Shown here piece after piece: positions 1-10,446 of a stretch of 64,000 nt of DNA; the stretch's first letter is position 1; every line of letters starts with the position of its first letter. A program made the translations under genes and the position numbers. The DNA is from Schizochytrium sp. TIO01. Taxonomy: Eukaryota; Sar; Bigyra; Thraustochytrida; Thraustochytriidae. Under the pieces are notes generated by a model. That model searched no databases, was not told where the DNA came from, and saw only the letters and a list, made by a program, of their open reading frames with translations. Where the stretch lies: the NCBI GenBank assembly GCA_004764695.1, contig SMSO01000034.1:4410501-4474500 (forward strand), written 5' to 3'.

Positions 1-1112
1 TAGAAAGAAGGGAAGAGTTGAAGATGTTTGCTTATGAGCACACAATAAGTTTCGCAAACCCCCTCACGTAAACTTTGATAAGTATAATCTCAATTAGAAT
101 TGGCAATTGAGTTCGCGATAGTTAAACCTTCTCTCCCCGCGATACAGCACCAAGCGCTGCAAATCTGTGTAGTTGTAGCTGACAAGTTGAGCTCCGTTTC
201 TCAAGGGTTCGTCCTCCTGATGTACAAGTTTCTCCGCAACTGTTGAAGCCACCACCTCAACACCAACCAAAATGGTTCTCGTGTGCGGCGCCTTGCGCGT
301 CCCCTTCGAGTTAGATCTTATCCGTTTGCCTGGTCCCAAGCTGTGTATGATTCGTTTGTTTTGTTTCTGTCGCTTTACGCTTTTTTGTTTTGAAGTCGAT
401 TTGCTGTACCAATGGTAGGCAGGTGACGACGATTAAACCTCAAAGAACAGACGACCCAAGGAAAGGGTTGGGGCCAGCCAGTTCTTCAAGCAGGGCCGGT
501 CCTGCCGTTTTCCGCCAGGTAGCGGCGCGAGCCTCGAGCAAAAGCGCACGACCGCTGCCGAGTTTACCTTTTGCTGTGCTGCAATACTGAGCTCACTCAA
601 TTGAGTGATCGATTTCTTCTTTCTTTTTCTATCAAATCTTTCTTTTCCATCTCAATTTCTTTTTAATTCTCTTTCTCTCTTCCCTGAAGAAGAGGCGGTT
701 AAAACTTTGAAAATCTTTCTTTTTTCTCTTTCCCTTCGAGTTCTTCCACCTTACAGCGTTCTTTGCAGGGCTCGCGGACCCACAAGAGACCCCGCAGTCG
801 GTTTGTCCCAGAGAACGGAACTTAAATCCAAATTATTCATACTAATTTATTATAGGAATCACTGCTGCGGGGTAAATTGAGGTTTTTAGCTTCCAACAGT
901 ACGTGAGTTCCTCACATAGGAAAGCAAACAAAGAAAGACACTGGCGGAGCCTTTGCCTTTAATAAGGAGAATATACTAAACTAGTATCAGGTTTTATATG
1001 ATTTAAATAGAGTGCTACTTATGATTTGAATTTTGATCCAAGTAATTATACAGAACAAAGAAGGCTTGTAGTTGTAAATGACAATTTTAGGAGCATGTTT
1101 AGATGATGCCTT

Positions 1113-1397
1113 TCGGCAACGGCTGTGACAAGAATCAATCGCGATGCTGCGCCAGAGTTCGTTGTTGACCAAAACTTCAACAGGTAGTTCACTGCCACAG
1201 ACTTCGAAGAGAATGCAATTGTGATGAACATCGCAGCCTTTGACACCTCTCGTAAACTATCTCGATCTTCAAGGCAGCGTCTTATCCCTCACGACAACAT
1301 ATTTTATTTCTTTTTACGAATGAAACCTTGTAGGACGATTCATTCTACACGGACTTTGAGGAGAGCTGCCCCCCCAGTGATGAAGAGAGTTTCGTAG
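1113..1397 (+). pseudogene. Possible short coding relic, unidentified
   Basis: One plus-strand frame reads as protein-like sequence for about 95 codons, from TCG at 1113 to TAG at 1395-1397, interrupted only by TAG at 1185-1187. The stretch after that stop (FTATDFEENAIVMNIAAFD) has mixed, non-repetitive composition, unlike the surrounding A/T-rich DNA. I do not recognise a family. It could equally be a chance open frame. Kept only as a weak pseudogene candidate. Confidence 0.15.
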
Positions 1398-1880
1398 ATG
1401 TGAATTGAGAATTAATAATTGGGAGTCATGCTCAAGCCGGTGTCTATGCGTCTGTTTACAGGTACGCCGGTGATCCATTTCCAAGCAAGCAATTTCCAAC
1501 TCTACTTGGAATGATGCTTATAGACCTCTCGCAGAAGCATGGGCACTAATACAACCACCAACACAAGTGCAACACAACTTGTATAGAACGCAACACCGGC
1601 CTGGCGAGCGTATTTCAATCGAAAGGACAGCTAGAATGTATCGTTGCAAATGTGAATAAATCTCGGCGATCTTGCTCGACGATCAATACGTACGGAGTTA
1701 AACTCGATCCTTGTGAATCCTTAAGATCCGTTCAAGTCTTGTAATTTCCAAAGTTTCCTGAGCATTACCGTGAAACTGTTTAACTGAGTCGTTCCCAGCA
1801 ATTCCAATGGTGAACATCAGTACATCTACATGTAGCTCAAGCAGAGTACCTACAAGGTTTCTGGCAGAGTGCTTGACTGT

Positions 1881-1941
1881 TTGTGCCAGCTCTCGCCCTC
1901 CTAACTATCAGTCCTCGACTCTGTCATGCGAGCTGGCACAA
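1881..1941. repeat. 12-bp perfect inverted repeat (stem-loop)
   Basis: TTGTGCCAGCTC at 1881-1892 is perfectly complementary to GAGCTGGCACAA at 1930-1941, leaving a 37-nt spacer. No gene is adjacent. It could be a structured transcript, a remnant of a mobile-element end, or chance. Nothing else ties it to a function. Confidence 0.6.
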
Positions 1942-3500
1942 TTTCAAAGAGAGCTTAATTTTGGAGCATATTGTACAAAAACACATGACGTGACCCTAGA
2001 GCTTTGTGGTCATCTTTTATTTCCATCCTGCTTCATGATACTCGCCAACAAATTAACTTAGTCCACGCCATAGCTTCTGTTTCTAGTAAATCGCAAACCG
2101 ATCTAAATATTCTGTTTATGGTCCCTGAAGAAGCTTGAGTTTCGCGATACGTACACCCTTATTTTGTACGACTCAGGCGAGACTTCTTTTTTAATTTAAT
2201 TTTAAAAATAAAAATAAAAATAAAACCATGTATATATTCTTTTTTAGTTAAAAATAAATAAAAATAAAAGTCACGGTTCTTATTTTAAAAATGCGCGCCA
2301 TGGAATCACTTTAGAGACACAAACTTTCGCCCTTTTCGAAGACCGAAACGACGTGCAGCTGCGGTATGAGCAGACTCTCCCTATCATTTCCTACATCGCT
2401 CGTCATCTACGTAGATATCCTCCCGTTGGACTATTAGATGAGGAATTTTAGAGTTTCGACCACGCCCCGACCAATACAGTTGTATGTGGATTCATTATTA
2501 GATTTCATCAGAAGGGCAAATCCGAGCTTGAAAATTGTCAAGTGTGGATCTGACGTGCCCTCAAATACATGGTGGCATTATGTTAGGATTGATTAAACAA
2601 CAATATAGGAGAAGGCCGTTGTTTTTTCAATGCAATGTCGCTAGGCTTTAGACTTGGGATTGTCAATAGCTGCAAAACCGCTTCTACTTCAGAAAGGAGA
2701 AATAAATAATCAACTCAGAGACTTCGCCTTTGAACTGAGCCTGACTTGGGTTCGCCATAGGTATGAATGTATCACTTTACGTTCAATAACACGTTATATT
2801 GGTGGGTATTTTGGCTGATACTTTGCGACCTGCTGGATTGCTTTGAACATTCGCAAATCTCCCAAAGACAATTCATCAATGCCTTACTCTCTAAATAAAT
2901 TAGGGTTATTAGACTGGCGATTGTGTTGGCTGTGCCAAAAGCATTGGGAGTCTTTCGAAGCGACTTGGTTATAATGCAAGGCCATACAATTATTCCACAT
3001 AGATTAAGTTTTTTCCGTATGTGTTTTCATCTCTATAATTATACACTGCACCGCCTAATCTAGAGAATGATCAAGATGGTATTCTCTAGTTGCTTGGGTA
3101 CATTTACTAACATTAAATCTTTACAAGTTCCACATCAACAAAGCTACCTGGTACCCCCTCTTTTTATGAATGAAAGGTTTCCAAAGAACAAAATCGCCAG
3201 AACTTGAAAGCTTGTTTGGAAAAGATCTCAAAACATATCTATTTAAGACCCTCCTTGCCTATAGGTATGTACAGGACAATAAATTTGCATCTCTCTTATT
3301 TCGGAAAGTCCAAATCTGCTCAAGAATGCTTCCCAGTCCAAGAAGTATTTTAAATGACATTTTATATTCTTTCCCAAGAGTGTCTATATTTTATTAGCAA
3401 CTAGTGTGCTTTCTGAATTTGTTATATAGGCAAATTACCTTTTACCGTACTTGTCTACTCAGCTTTATAATATGCTTGCCACGTTTTAAATCTATTTTTT

Positions 3501-3585
3501 CAACAAAACAGCACAGAACAGCACAGAACAGAACAGAACAGCACAGAACAAAAACAAAACAAAACAAAACAAAACAAAACAAAAC
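3501..3585. repeat. Pentanucleotide satellite, AACAG then AACAA units
   Basis: A tract of CAGAA/ACAGC-type units grades into about seven AAAAC units, ending about 310 bp upstream of the 7TM gene start. It is an ordinary microsatellite with an internal unit switch. Confidence 0.8.
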
Positions 3586-3898
3586 GGATCTATGTGACAA
3601 AAGGCTTGGGTATCAATGTACTCTCACGAGTTAGTCTCTCTGGGGAACTAGCATCAGGATCACAACATGCTAGGTTCACTCCTTTAGGCTCGGCGCGAAG
3701 ACTTCACTCTAATAGTCTGGGAGCTTCTTCTCTGGGGCGGGAAACAAGTTTTCATATCGGAGGCGGTGGTTTCTACAAAAAAACAGGAAACACAACAACA
3801 AAAGCTGCAAAGCTAATGCAAGGGATTATAAGCGCGATTTTGCAAACTGCAGTACACCAGCAATCGATGAAAGCACATTGTTTTTTACTGTATAAGCG

Positions 3899-4894
3899 AT
3901 GTCAAACACCCCAAGCATCTTACTAAACAAAGCGTACGAGGATGTTGACACATACAGAATGCTTACAAGCACGACAAACACGTCCACAACGTTATACGAA
4001 AATATAAATGCACCCTATAGTTTTTGGTCTATCTGGAAATTGTCAATTGCTGTGACAGTCATTGCATTAATTGGCTCAACTTACTATACTGTTATTATAG
4101 TTCTCACTTTAACTCGAAGGCAATCACAAAGGCCATTGCATCGCCGTATAGCGCAAATCATGTTTTGCCAGGTCCTAGCAGCTTTGATTGGTAGTATTGT
4201 GAACATGCTCTCCCTTTTGCATGGTGACTCATGCAAAATTCTGTCACCTTTGTTTTTCCTAATTTATAGCTTTAGCAAGGCAAGTACTGCGGAGATTGCC
4301 TTCAAACGAGCTATGACGAACCTAAATGAGTACTCTGCAAGATTTCAAAGCATTCTAAAATTGCTCATGCTTTCAATTGTTGGTTCGGCGACATTCTCGG
4401 CTCCGGTATCGTATCTCCTGTGGGAAGGACGACTCGCGTTTTCAGAACAGTTCTGTGTTTCAATTCTTGAAGTTCCGCGGTGGGCTGTTATAGGGACGGC
4501 GTGCGCTGAGGCCAATTTGGCCATGATCTTGATGTTTATCTTTGTTGTGCCTGTCTACAATCATGCAAAGTCGTTCAAACATTCAGCATCGGGAGTCCTC
4601 ATGCTCAGGTTTGCGAAAAGAAATCTAATTCTTGCAGCAGTCTCCAGCCTAAGTACTTTGTCGTTCTATGTTATTTACGCAATAGCAATCAACAAGATAT
4701 CTAGTTCAGAAGATGCACAGATGTGGCTACTTTCCGCCAATTGGGTGACTCCAGCTGATATGCTCATCAATCTTGTCGTCAGCACGTTGCTTTTCTCTAA
4801 GATTTTAAAGCCACGGCTACGTCGAGCTACGGTGCCATCATCTTCTATCAGAAACGAATCATTAAAACCAAAGCCCACGATTGTCAGCACCTGA
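3899..4894 (+). CDS. Seven-transmembrane receptor-like protein
   Basis: A 331-aa single-exon protein starting at ATG 3899. Seven hydrophobic segments are visible at about residues 47-71, 84-107, 112-130, 151-174, 195-220, 242-264 and 278-302, with a 46-residue polar N-terminus and a basic, Ser-rich tail. Cys112 at the top of helix 3 and Cys186 in the second extracellular loop match the usual GPCR disulfide pair. The helix 3 end reads FKRAMTNLNEY rather than DRY, and helix 7 has TPADMLINLV rather than NPxxY, so it is not rhodopsin-class. It is probably a divergent plasma-membrane receptor of a protist family. Ligand and coupling cannot be read from sequence. A 7TM protein that is not a receptor remains possible. 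Confidence 0.7.
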   Translation: MSNTPSILLNKAYEDVDTYRMLTSTTNTSTTLYENINAPYSFWSIWKLSIAVTVIALIGSTYYTVIIVLTLTRRQSQRPLHRRIAQIMFCQVLAALIGSIVNMLSLLHGDSCKILSPLFFLIYSFSKASTAEIAFKRAMTNLNEYSARFQSILKLLMLSIVGSATFSAPVSYLLWEGRLAFSEQFCVSILEVPRWAVIGTACAEANLAMILMFIFVVPVYNHAKSFKHSASGVLMLRFAKRNLILAAVSSLSTLSFYVIYAIAINKISSSEDAQMWLLSANWVTPADMLINLVVSTLLFSKILKPRLRRATVPSSSIRNESLKPKPTIVST

Positions 4895-5244
4895 CGTAGA
4901 CAATTCTTACTTTCTTGATATTGTGTGTTGCTTGAGTGTATCAAGAAGAAATCGATATCTTCACAGAGTACTTATCTGATTAAACGCCAACTTGAATTGA
5001 CTAAAGTTTAAAGTCAATTTCGCGTTGTCCTGGGACAGCAAACAGTTGGTCGAGACTACCATCTCAACTAGATCTGAAATTTGAATGTCTAGTTTTTCCT
5101 TTCTCCTTCGTCCGAGGAAAAAAGTGAGAACAGCACCATATGAAAAAGTAATGCTGTAATTTTCAAAGATGAAGTGTTAAGTTCTTGTCTATAAGAATAG
5201 CCTCTGGCAAACAAAGAAAGGCTAAAAAATAAAAAGTCAAGAAG
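4895..5244. other. Intergenic, nothing seen
   Basis: A/T-rich spacer between the 7TM gene and the ankyrin relic. I see no open frame, repeat or structured element. Confidence 0.5.
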
Positions 5245-6113
5245 GCTGACTTTGATGTACAGGACAACGGAAGAGATTTTCCTGTGATCAAGGCTTGTTT
5301 TTAAACTACAAGGGAGTGGCGAAGGTTCCTATTGAAGCTTGACCTGCAAAGACAGAAAGTTCGCGTTGATGATTGCGTGCTCAAAAGGATAAGCAAACGC
5401 TGTATATCTATTGCTTTGCAAGGGTGTAAACATTGATTTGAAGGACAAATGGGGCTCAACTGCTTTAATCATAGCATGTTTTTCAGAGAAATACATGATT
5501 ACTGAATCCTCACGCTTGAACAGAGAAATGAATTTTGCAATCATAATTCAAAGGGAGAAACTGCTTTACTGCTTTCATGTGGTGCAAAGGATGACCTTGC
5601 AGGTGCTACGCTTCTTGTTGAGAGTGGAGCAGGTTAGAATGCACCAGATGCGCATCTCATAACTACCTAAATTATCTCGCTCAAATTAGGGTCTGTTGAG
5701 CTAGCAACTCTTCTGATTCATAACAGTGCTAATCTGGATTAAAAGACAAAAACGGTTTCACCGCTTTGATGTACGCGTTCCAAAATGATAGATATAAACT
5801 AGCAGCTCAAATAATCAATCATAGTGCCCATCTCAATTTAGATGCGAAGGCGGCCATAGCGCCTTGATGTTAGCATGCATAATTCAAGATCCGTACTAAC
5901 AGAGAGAACATAGCTTAGAGCTGAAAAACATGTTATATACATAAACTAATCCTTGCATTGAGAGTGTGAGAGTGCAGATAAAGAAAATGCGATAGCAATT
6001 GCAAATCATTGCAAGCATTTGGGTATATCCCAATTTCCCAAGTTTGTTAAGAAAGGTGACGTAACGAAACTTGTCATTAAGGACTTGCAACTTCCACGCA
6101 GTGTTTCGGCCTA
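5245..6113 (+). pseudogene. Decayed ankyrin-repeat gene
   Basis: Several ankyrin units can be read in order, but in shifting frames with internal stops. Around 5245 one unit reads ADFDVQDNGRDFPVIKACF. At 5339-5490 there is a near-intact unit (CKGVNIDLKDKWGSTALIIA) with a TAA just before it. After a frame change near 5545 comes NSKGETALLLSCGAKDDLAG, then ELATLLIHNSANLD, a stop, KDKNGFTALMYAFQND, and after another shift GHSALMLACI near 5870. A last open stretch ends VTKLVIKDLQLP and stops at TAG 6111-6113. The xDxxGxTALxxA signature is unmistakable. At least four stops and two or three frameshifts make it non-functional as ankyrin protein. Ankyrin proteins are scaffolds; no partner can be inferred. 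Confidence 0.8.
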
Positions 6114-6819
6114 GCGGCGGTATTCAAAGTTGCGCGATCTCGAGAATTTGTCACATCAAAAGCTTTTCGACTTTGGTGGGAGCCAGGAGGCAGCTTGTCG
6201 TAGAATATTACACCTACAAATGATCCAAAAGTCGCGTTCATGGACGCAAAAACTTATTAAAAATCATAGTTAAGTGTTTCAGATGTGGACGAGTTTGGAA
6301 CCCAACGTTTCTGGTACATTCTCTCCATCCTCTTCAAGCCAGGAATCGTCATGCTTACCACGCCATGCACTTTAGCACTCTGGGTCTGTGTCTGTGGTCC
6401 AGTCATGAAGCAGCATAATAGTTCACATTGGCATTTCTACACAGGTATAATACAAACTCAGCCTCCCAAGACTTAAAAAATGCGTCATGGAATAATATAG
6501 TGATTAATTAGAACATATATACATAAATACATATCAAAATAACGGAACGGATCATGCAGCAGCCCTATTTTACTGTACAAATTGAAATAAAAATAACAAA
6601 TAACTCCAAAGCTTAAATTAAAAAAGCGTGGTACTGGTACTTGTACCACATATACTATATACTTAATTAATTTGTCCGGTAAAATAAATTTTGGGTCTCC
6701 TTGTGAAGCGCATACACCAAAACCAAGACGGTGTCGCTCGAGTAGCGGATGGGCATCTGAGCATCACGTCCTGAAGCTACCGCTGCTTGGGACTGTATAA
6801 AAACACGTAATAGAGCACC
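6114..6819. other. Intergenic, nothing firm seen
   Basis: About 700 bp between the ankyrin relic and the calpain-like gene. It is A/T-rich from 6480 to 6690. A 63-codon frame at 6285-6476 starts with an in-frame ATG, but its composition is unremarkable and I do not support it as a gene. Confidence 0.5.
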
Positions 6820-8685
6820 ATGGCGTCCAAGGCAAGGACGAGTATGGAAGCCCTTGAAGAGGAGCGTGGTATATTAAGTGGTTTGGGCGGTACGAAATGG
6901 CACGATCCATGGTGTGAGCCTGGGATTGCTGCAGGTGATGCTCTATACCACGACTGTTCAGTCCTTCCCCCGGGGAGCTCTGCTCCAGAGCTTGTACGTT
7001 GGTGCAGAATCGGAGATGGCAAAGAAATTTTGGGATGTTGTGTTCCCAAACTTTTCCCAGAGGTAAATAGCTCGTGGGCCCCTGTGCAACAGGGTAGTCT
7101 CGCTAATGCATGGTGGCTGAATGCTGTAGCACTTTTGACTTCTTCTGAATCTGGGCGTTTGGCTCTCAGAAACCTAGTGGTATCGCATGCAAACGCTCGA
7201 GATGGAGGTATCTACACAGTTCGATTTTGGAAACAAGGAGGATGGACCTATGTTCACGTAGATGACCGGATTCCATGTGATGTAGCCGGGCGTCCGTTGT
7301 ATAGCAGAAGCAGGGACCCTAACGAGACCTGGCTTCTCATCATCGAGAAGGCGTATGCAAAGATCCACGGGAGCTATTTAAATCTTGAGAATGGTCGAAC
7401 TATAGAAGCTCTCCGTGATCTTACAGGTGGAGCTGCTTCTTGGATGCCACTTGATGATTGGTATACCTTTTCTGCAATGGTTCCAAAATTACCACAGCTC
7501 AACAAAGACACCGCGAGTGTTAATGATACAGCGTCTACATGCGCTATTATTGTGGGGATGCGTGTGAAACCGTCCACGCGAGACCTTCAACGTCGCAGCG
7601 ATGGTTTGCTCTCGGGGTGGATGTATGGAGTGCGTGGAGGGTTCCAAGATGCGCACGGTAAATCATTGCTAGTTCGATTTCATGACCCATGGCAATTATC
7701 GCAATGGCGTGGCCCATGGAGCAACACTGACCATAATAGCTGGCAAATGCAATCTGATGTGAAAGAAAAACTAAACCCAGATGACGAGTGGCCAGAGGAC
7801 GAATTCCATATGTCATGGGATACGGCATGTAGTCAGTTTGGTTCCGCTCTCGTATGTCAATTTCCCAGAGACCCAGATAGGGATGATTCCTCAACCCGAC
7901 TACGATTTTCAGGTGTCTTTGAAAAAGGTAACCTTGTGAGTGGAGCAGGAGGATCGCCAATAGATGAAGTGAGCTGGCTAACGAATCCAATGGTTGCCTT
8001 TTCGATACACGAACCTACCTATGTAGCAGCTTTGCTTGGGCAAGATGATGACCCACGCGTCCGCGATTTTTTCTGTGCAAAGAAAAACCGTGGGTTTATC
8101 ACAAAAGCGACAACTTCACATAACACAGATGAAGATATTGATGAAGATGGCGATTCAGATAAGGAAAGTACAGGGGGCCCAGGAAGTAAACTTGATTCTC
8201 CGATGCGAGATAGCCAAGGTATCGGAATTGCTATGCTTAAAATTGGTGATGTATCAAGCAAACATCATCGAGCGCAGAGTTTCCACACCTCAAAAGTTGT
8301 GACGCACAGTGGAGAAGATTATCGTACAGATCGTGAGGTTGCTTGCATAGCTAATTTGGGTCCAGGGAAGTATGTAATTGTTCCTAGCACTTTTGCTGCT
8401 CATATTACGGGTAATTTTATTCTTGAAGTTCTTCTTGATAAACCAGCTCGAGCTACTTTTGTACAAACTGTCAGCAAGCCTCTTCTAGACCAATTAAATG
8501 AAGAAGATAATGCAGACAAGAGCGGTTTAGATGAGGACGAGGAAGAAGATGGAATGCGCGGAAGAGGAGGCACGAAGATTAATTTCCATGCTGATCTCCA
8601 ACCCTTTAAAAATGAAGATCTTGCAGATCGTCAGGACCTTGAATTGCATGCGCTTCAGACACGCTTGCAATTGCAAATGTCTTGA
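6820..8685 (+). CDS. Calpain-fold protein lacking the catalytic triad
   Basis: A 621-aa single-exon protein; the start ATG 6820 sits in the context CACCATGG. The N-terminal half follows the calpain (peptidase family C2) protease core. QQGSLANAWWLNAV (from residue 90) aligns with the QGxLGDCWFLAA active-site motif, GWMYGV (266-271) with the GHAYSV His motif, and HDPWQLSQWRGPWS (from 288) with the RNPWGxxEWxGxWS Asn motif. DEFHMSW then matches the segment that ends the core, followed by a domain III/C2-like region. The three catalytic positions hold Ala97 (for Cys), Trp267 (for His) and Asp289 (for Asn), so proteolysis should be impossible. The C-terminal third carries acidic tracts (DEDIDEDGDSDKE, DEDEEEDG). 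Pseudo-calpains in other eukaryotes have scaffold or cytoskeletal roles; its role here is unknown. Confidence 0.85.
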   Translation: MASKARTSMEALEEERGILSGLGGTKWHDPWCEPGIAAGDALYHDCSVLPPGSSAPELVRWCRIGDGKEILGCCVPKLFPEVNSSWAPVQQGSLANAWWLNAVALLTSSESGRLALRNLVVSHANARDGGIYTVRFWKQGGWTYVHVDDRIPCDVAGRPLYSRSRDPNETWLLIIEKAYAKIHGSYLNLENGRTIEALRDLTGGAASWMPLDDWYTFSAMVPKLPQLNKDTASVNDTASTCAIIVGMRVKPSTRDLQRRSDGLLSGWMYGVRGGFQDAHGKSLLVRFHDPWQLSQWRGPWSNTDHNSWQMQSDVKEKLNPDDEWPEDEFHMSWDTACSQFGSALVCQFPRDPDRDDSSTRLRFSGVFEKGNLVSGAGGSPIDEVSWLTNPMVAFSIHEPTYVAALLGQDDDPRVRDFFCAKKNRGFITKATTSHNTDEDIDEDGDSDKESTGGPGSKLDSPMRDSQGIGIAMLKIGDVSSKHHRAQSFHTSKVVTHSGEDYRTDREVACIANLGPGKYVIVPSTFAAHITGNFILEVLLDKPARATFVQTVSKPLLDQLNEEDNADKSGLDEDEEEDGMRGRGGTKINFHADLQPFKNEDLADRQDLELHALQTRLQLQMS

Positions 8686-8920
8686 GTTTCCTCCCGTATA
8701 CTCCTATACATATATCTGTCAGGTGAGAAGATCATAACTAAATTCAAAACTTCTTCAAGAGAGAAATTAAACGAAGGTATTTTAAAGCGCAAAGTTGTAA
8801 TTTCGCCTGCAGGTTGGCAAATAGGTTTAATCAAAAAAAGTGTATTTGTTTATTTTGTTTGTATAGAAGCGGGCATGTTTAAAACAAGGAAGGGGACTGG
8901 TGAGGGGGGGTTGGATTGAA

Positions 8921-9292
8921 CTACATCTTGAGCTTGTGCTCCATGGTCTCATGGAAGTTGCACAAGTACTGGGTGGACATCTCAGGCTCACCGAGCCAGT
9001 CCTCAAAGCGCAGTGTGGAGTCCTTGCCAGTGTAGCTGTCAAGACCAGCGAAAGAGCTCTCAAGGCCCGGGAGGCGGTGAAACTGAGAGTAGAGGCGGTG
9101 GTCTGCTTGGTAGCGCATGGCTGCCGCAATACCCTGCTGTGCGGTCAAGTCGCGCACCCGAGACTGCATCTCCCTTGCACGACGTTCCTTCTGCATCTGC
9201 TCCACAGGGTGAGGAGGTGCGAGGTCGCTTACAGCACTCGGGAGGCCTTCACGAAGAGAGTCATGAGGGGTCGCAAGGACCGGAATTTCCAT
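8921..9292 (-). CDS. Proteasome maturation factor UMP1/POMP
   Basis: A 123-aa protein, ATG at 9290-9292. It aligns along its length with UMP1/POMP (usually about 140 aa). HDSLREGLPSAVSDL matches the N-terminal HDxLRxGFxxVKNEL segment and PPHPVE the conserved SHPLE box. The central helix around AAMRYQADHRLYSQFHRLPG matches the APLKLxMExxxVxxxQRLPxL region. The C-terminus matches GFEDxLNxP...MxxEYKLG, seen here as RFEDWLGEP and METMEHKL-like residues. UMP1 is a chaperone held inside half-proteasomes; it aids beta-subunit maturation and is the first substrate of the new 20S particle. It should act in cytosol and nucleus. A second frame on the opposite strand of this interval is a shadow. Confidence 0.85.
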   Translation of the reverse strand: MEIPVLATPHDSLREGLPSAVSDLAPPHPVEQMQKERRAREMQSRVRDLTAQQGIAAAMRYQADHRLYSQFHRLPGLESSFAGLDSYTGKDSTLRFEDWLGEPEMSTQYLCNFHETMEHKLKM

Positions 9293-10446
9293 AGGGGCCT
9301 ATGTGAATCAAACCGCGAGGCCACAGAAAATGAAAGATTTAACCCAAAGAATATCAGTCAAACACACCATCGAAAGTAGAGTTGCGTACGTTTAGATCCA
9401 TGAGTGTCAGGCCAAAAGACATATATATATGCAGAGGTATGCCCAAGAGAATATGTGAAGATCGCGAAAGGTAAAGTAGATTCATAAAATCGAAAAGTAG
9501 TCACAAAGCAATCATGTCAGTTTCCATCATGTCTAGAGAATGCAGCAAACTCAAACTGAAAGTCCAAAGAGAGAAGCACAAGAAGAAGAGGCCACTAAGG
9601 ATAGTAGACGAGAAAAGGGTGAGAGCTTTGGCACAGGATGGCGATATCCGAAAAAAGCAACCGGCGCCGCATCCATAACAGTATTCTGGAGGTGCCAAGA
9701 GACATCAAGCAGACATTCAAGATTATGCGAATCACAAAGGAGTTCCTATGCTCTAAAGGTCACGTACCTGCATCGTTTTGAAGGGGCAAGGTGTCGTAGA
9801 CGTTGTCCAAGGGGGTTTGATTGTTCTTGCTTCGATCGAGCTTCGCTGGAACTTCGGCGCGGCTTTGCGCCGGACATTATTGTGCCGGTGCCGCCTATTG
9901 AAGAGGAACAGTAGGGCTATATATTGTTAATACTAATAGTTCAAAAATCCTAAGAATTTAAAACAGACATATCTGTTGCATAACATTAGAGACCTGGTAA
10001 GTAATGTCTTCCACATAGGGCTTCGTCATCACTTTGGAAGCATGGCTAAAAAAATCCAAGTATTAAGATAGCTTAGATTATTTCATGGGATTTGGGTTTT
10101 AAAAATAATGCTAGTAAATAAATTTCCCAAAGGATATTCCAAGAACTTGAATATTTGCAAGGGCGTGCTGAAACAAGGGTCCAAAGAAGTGGCCTACACT
10201 AGGACATATGCATTGTAATAAAAAATGTCAAGTTCAAGAATGTCAATCAACTATCAAAAGCATAAAAACATTGTCAGCAACAGGACTATCAATCGCGGTG
10301 AGTCTAGCATAATATTGGAAGATGCCAATGCAATGAGCATCGTGTGTATATGTGGAGAAGAGGAAAACCAAGTTATTAGATCAACGAGAAGAGCTGTTGA
10401 CCATTTCAATTGAAGAGTTGGTTAATTTTGAAGACTCCACCCTCAA
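9293..10446. other. Intergenic with one doubtful small gene
   Basis: Between UMP1 and the TMEM223-like gene. Apart from the small spliced candidate at 9514-9756, a 62-codon ATG frame at 10225-10413 is open but unrecognised. No repeats of note. Confidence 0.4.
9514..9756 (+). CDS. Doubtful small basic protein with one candidate intron
   Basis: From ATG 9514 a Lys/Arg-rich frame (LKLKVQREKHKKKRPLRIVD) runs to a stop at 9676-9678. The stop lies inside a possible 63-nt intron at 9619-9681, with donor AGG/GTGAGA and acceptor CATCCATAACAG. Removing it keeps frame and continues as YSGGAKRHQADIQDYANHKG to TAA at 9754-9756, about 59 aa in all. An alternative reading is the fully open 124-codon frame starting at ATG 9540 and ending PPIEEEQ at 9914. 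I recognise neither product. The overlap of two plausible frames shows that something may be coded here but not which. Confidence 0.25.

Larger units (their letters stand above)
1..3898. other. Left-end region without a supportable gene
   Basis: I find no convincing gene in these 3.9 kb. Open frames are short and mostly lack a sensible ATG. The region holds A/T-rich runs around 2190-2275, a 12-bp inverted repeat (listed separately), a possible coding relic on the plus strand at 1113-1397 with one internal TAG, and an AACAG/AACAA satellite at 3501-3585. A minus-strand frame at 94-339 reads smoothly but I do not recognise it and cannot support it as a gene. Confidence 0.6.

Noticed and set aside
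8900-9379. 159-codon plus-strand frame over UMP1
   Set aside because: Antisense shadow of the UMP1/POMP gene, whose minus-strand product matches the family along its length.
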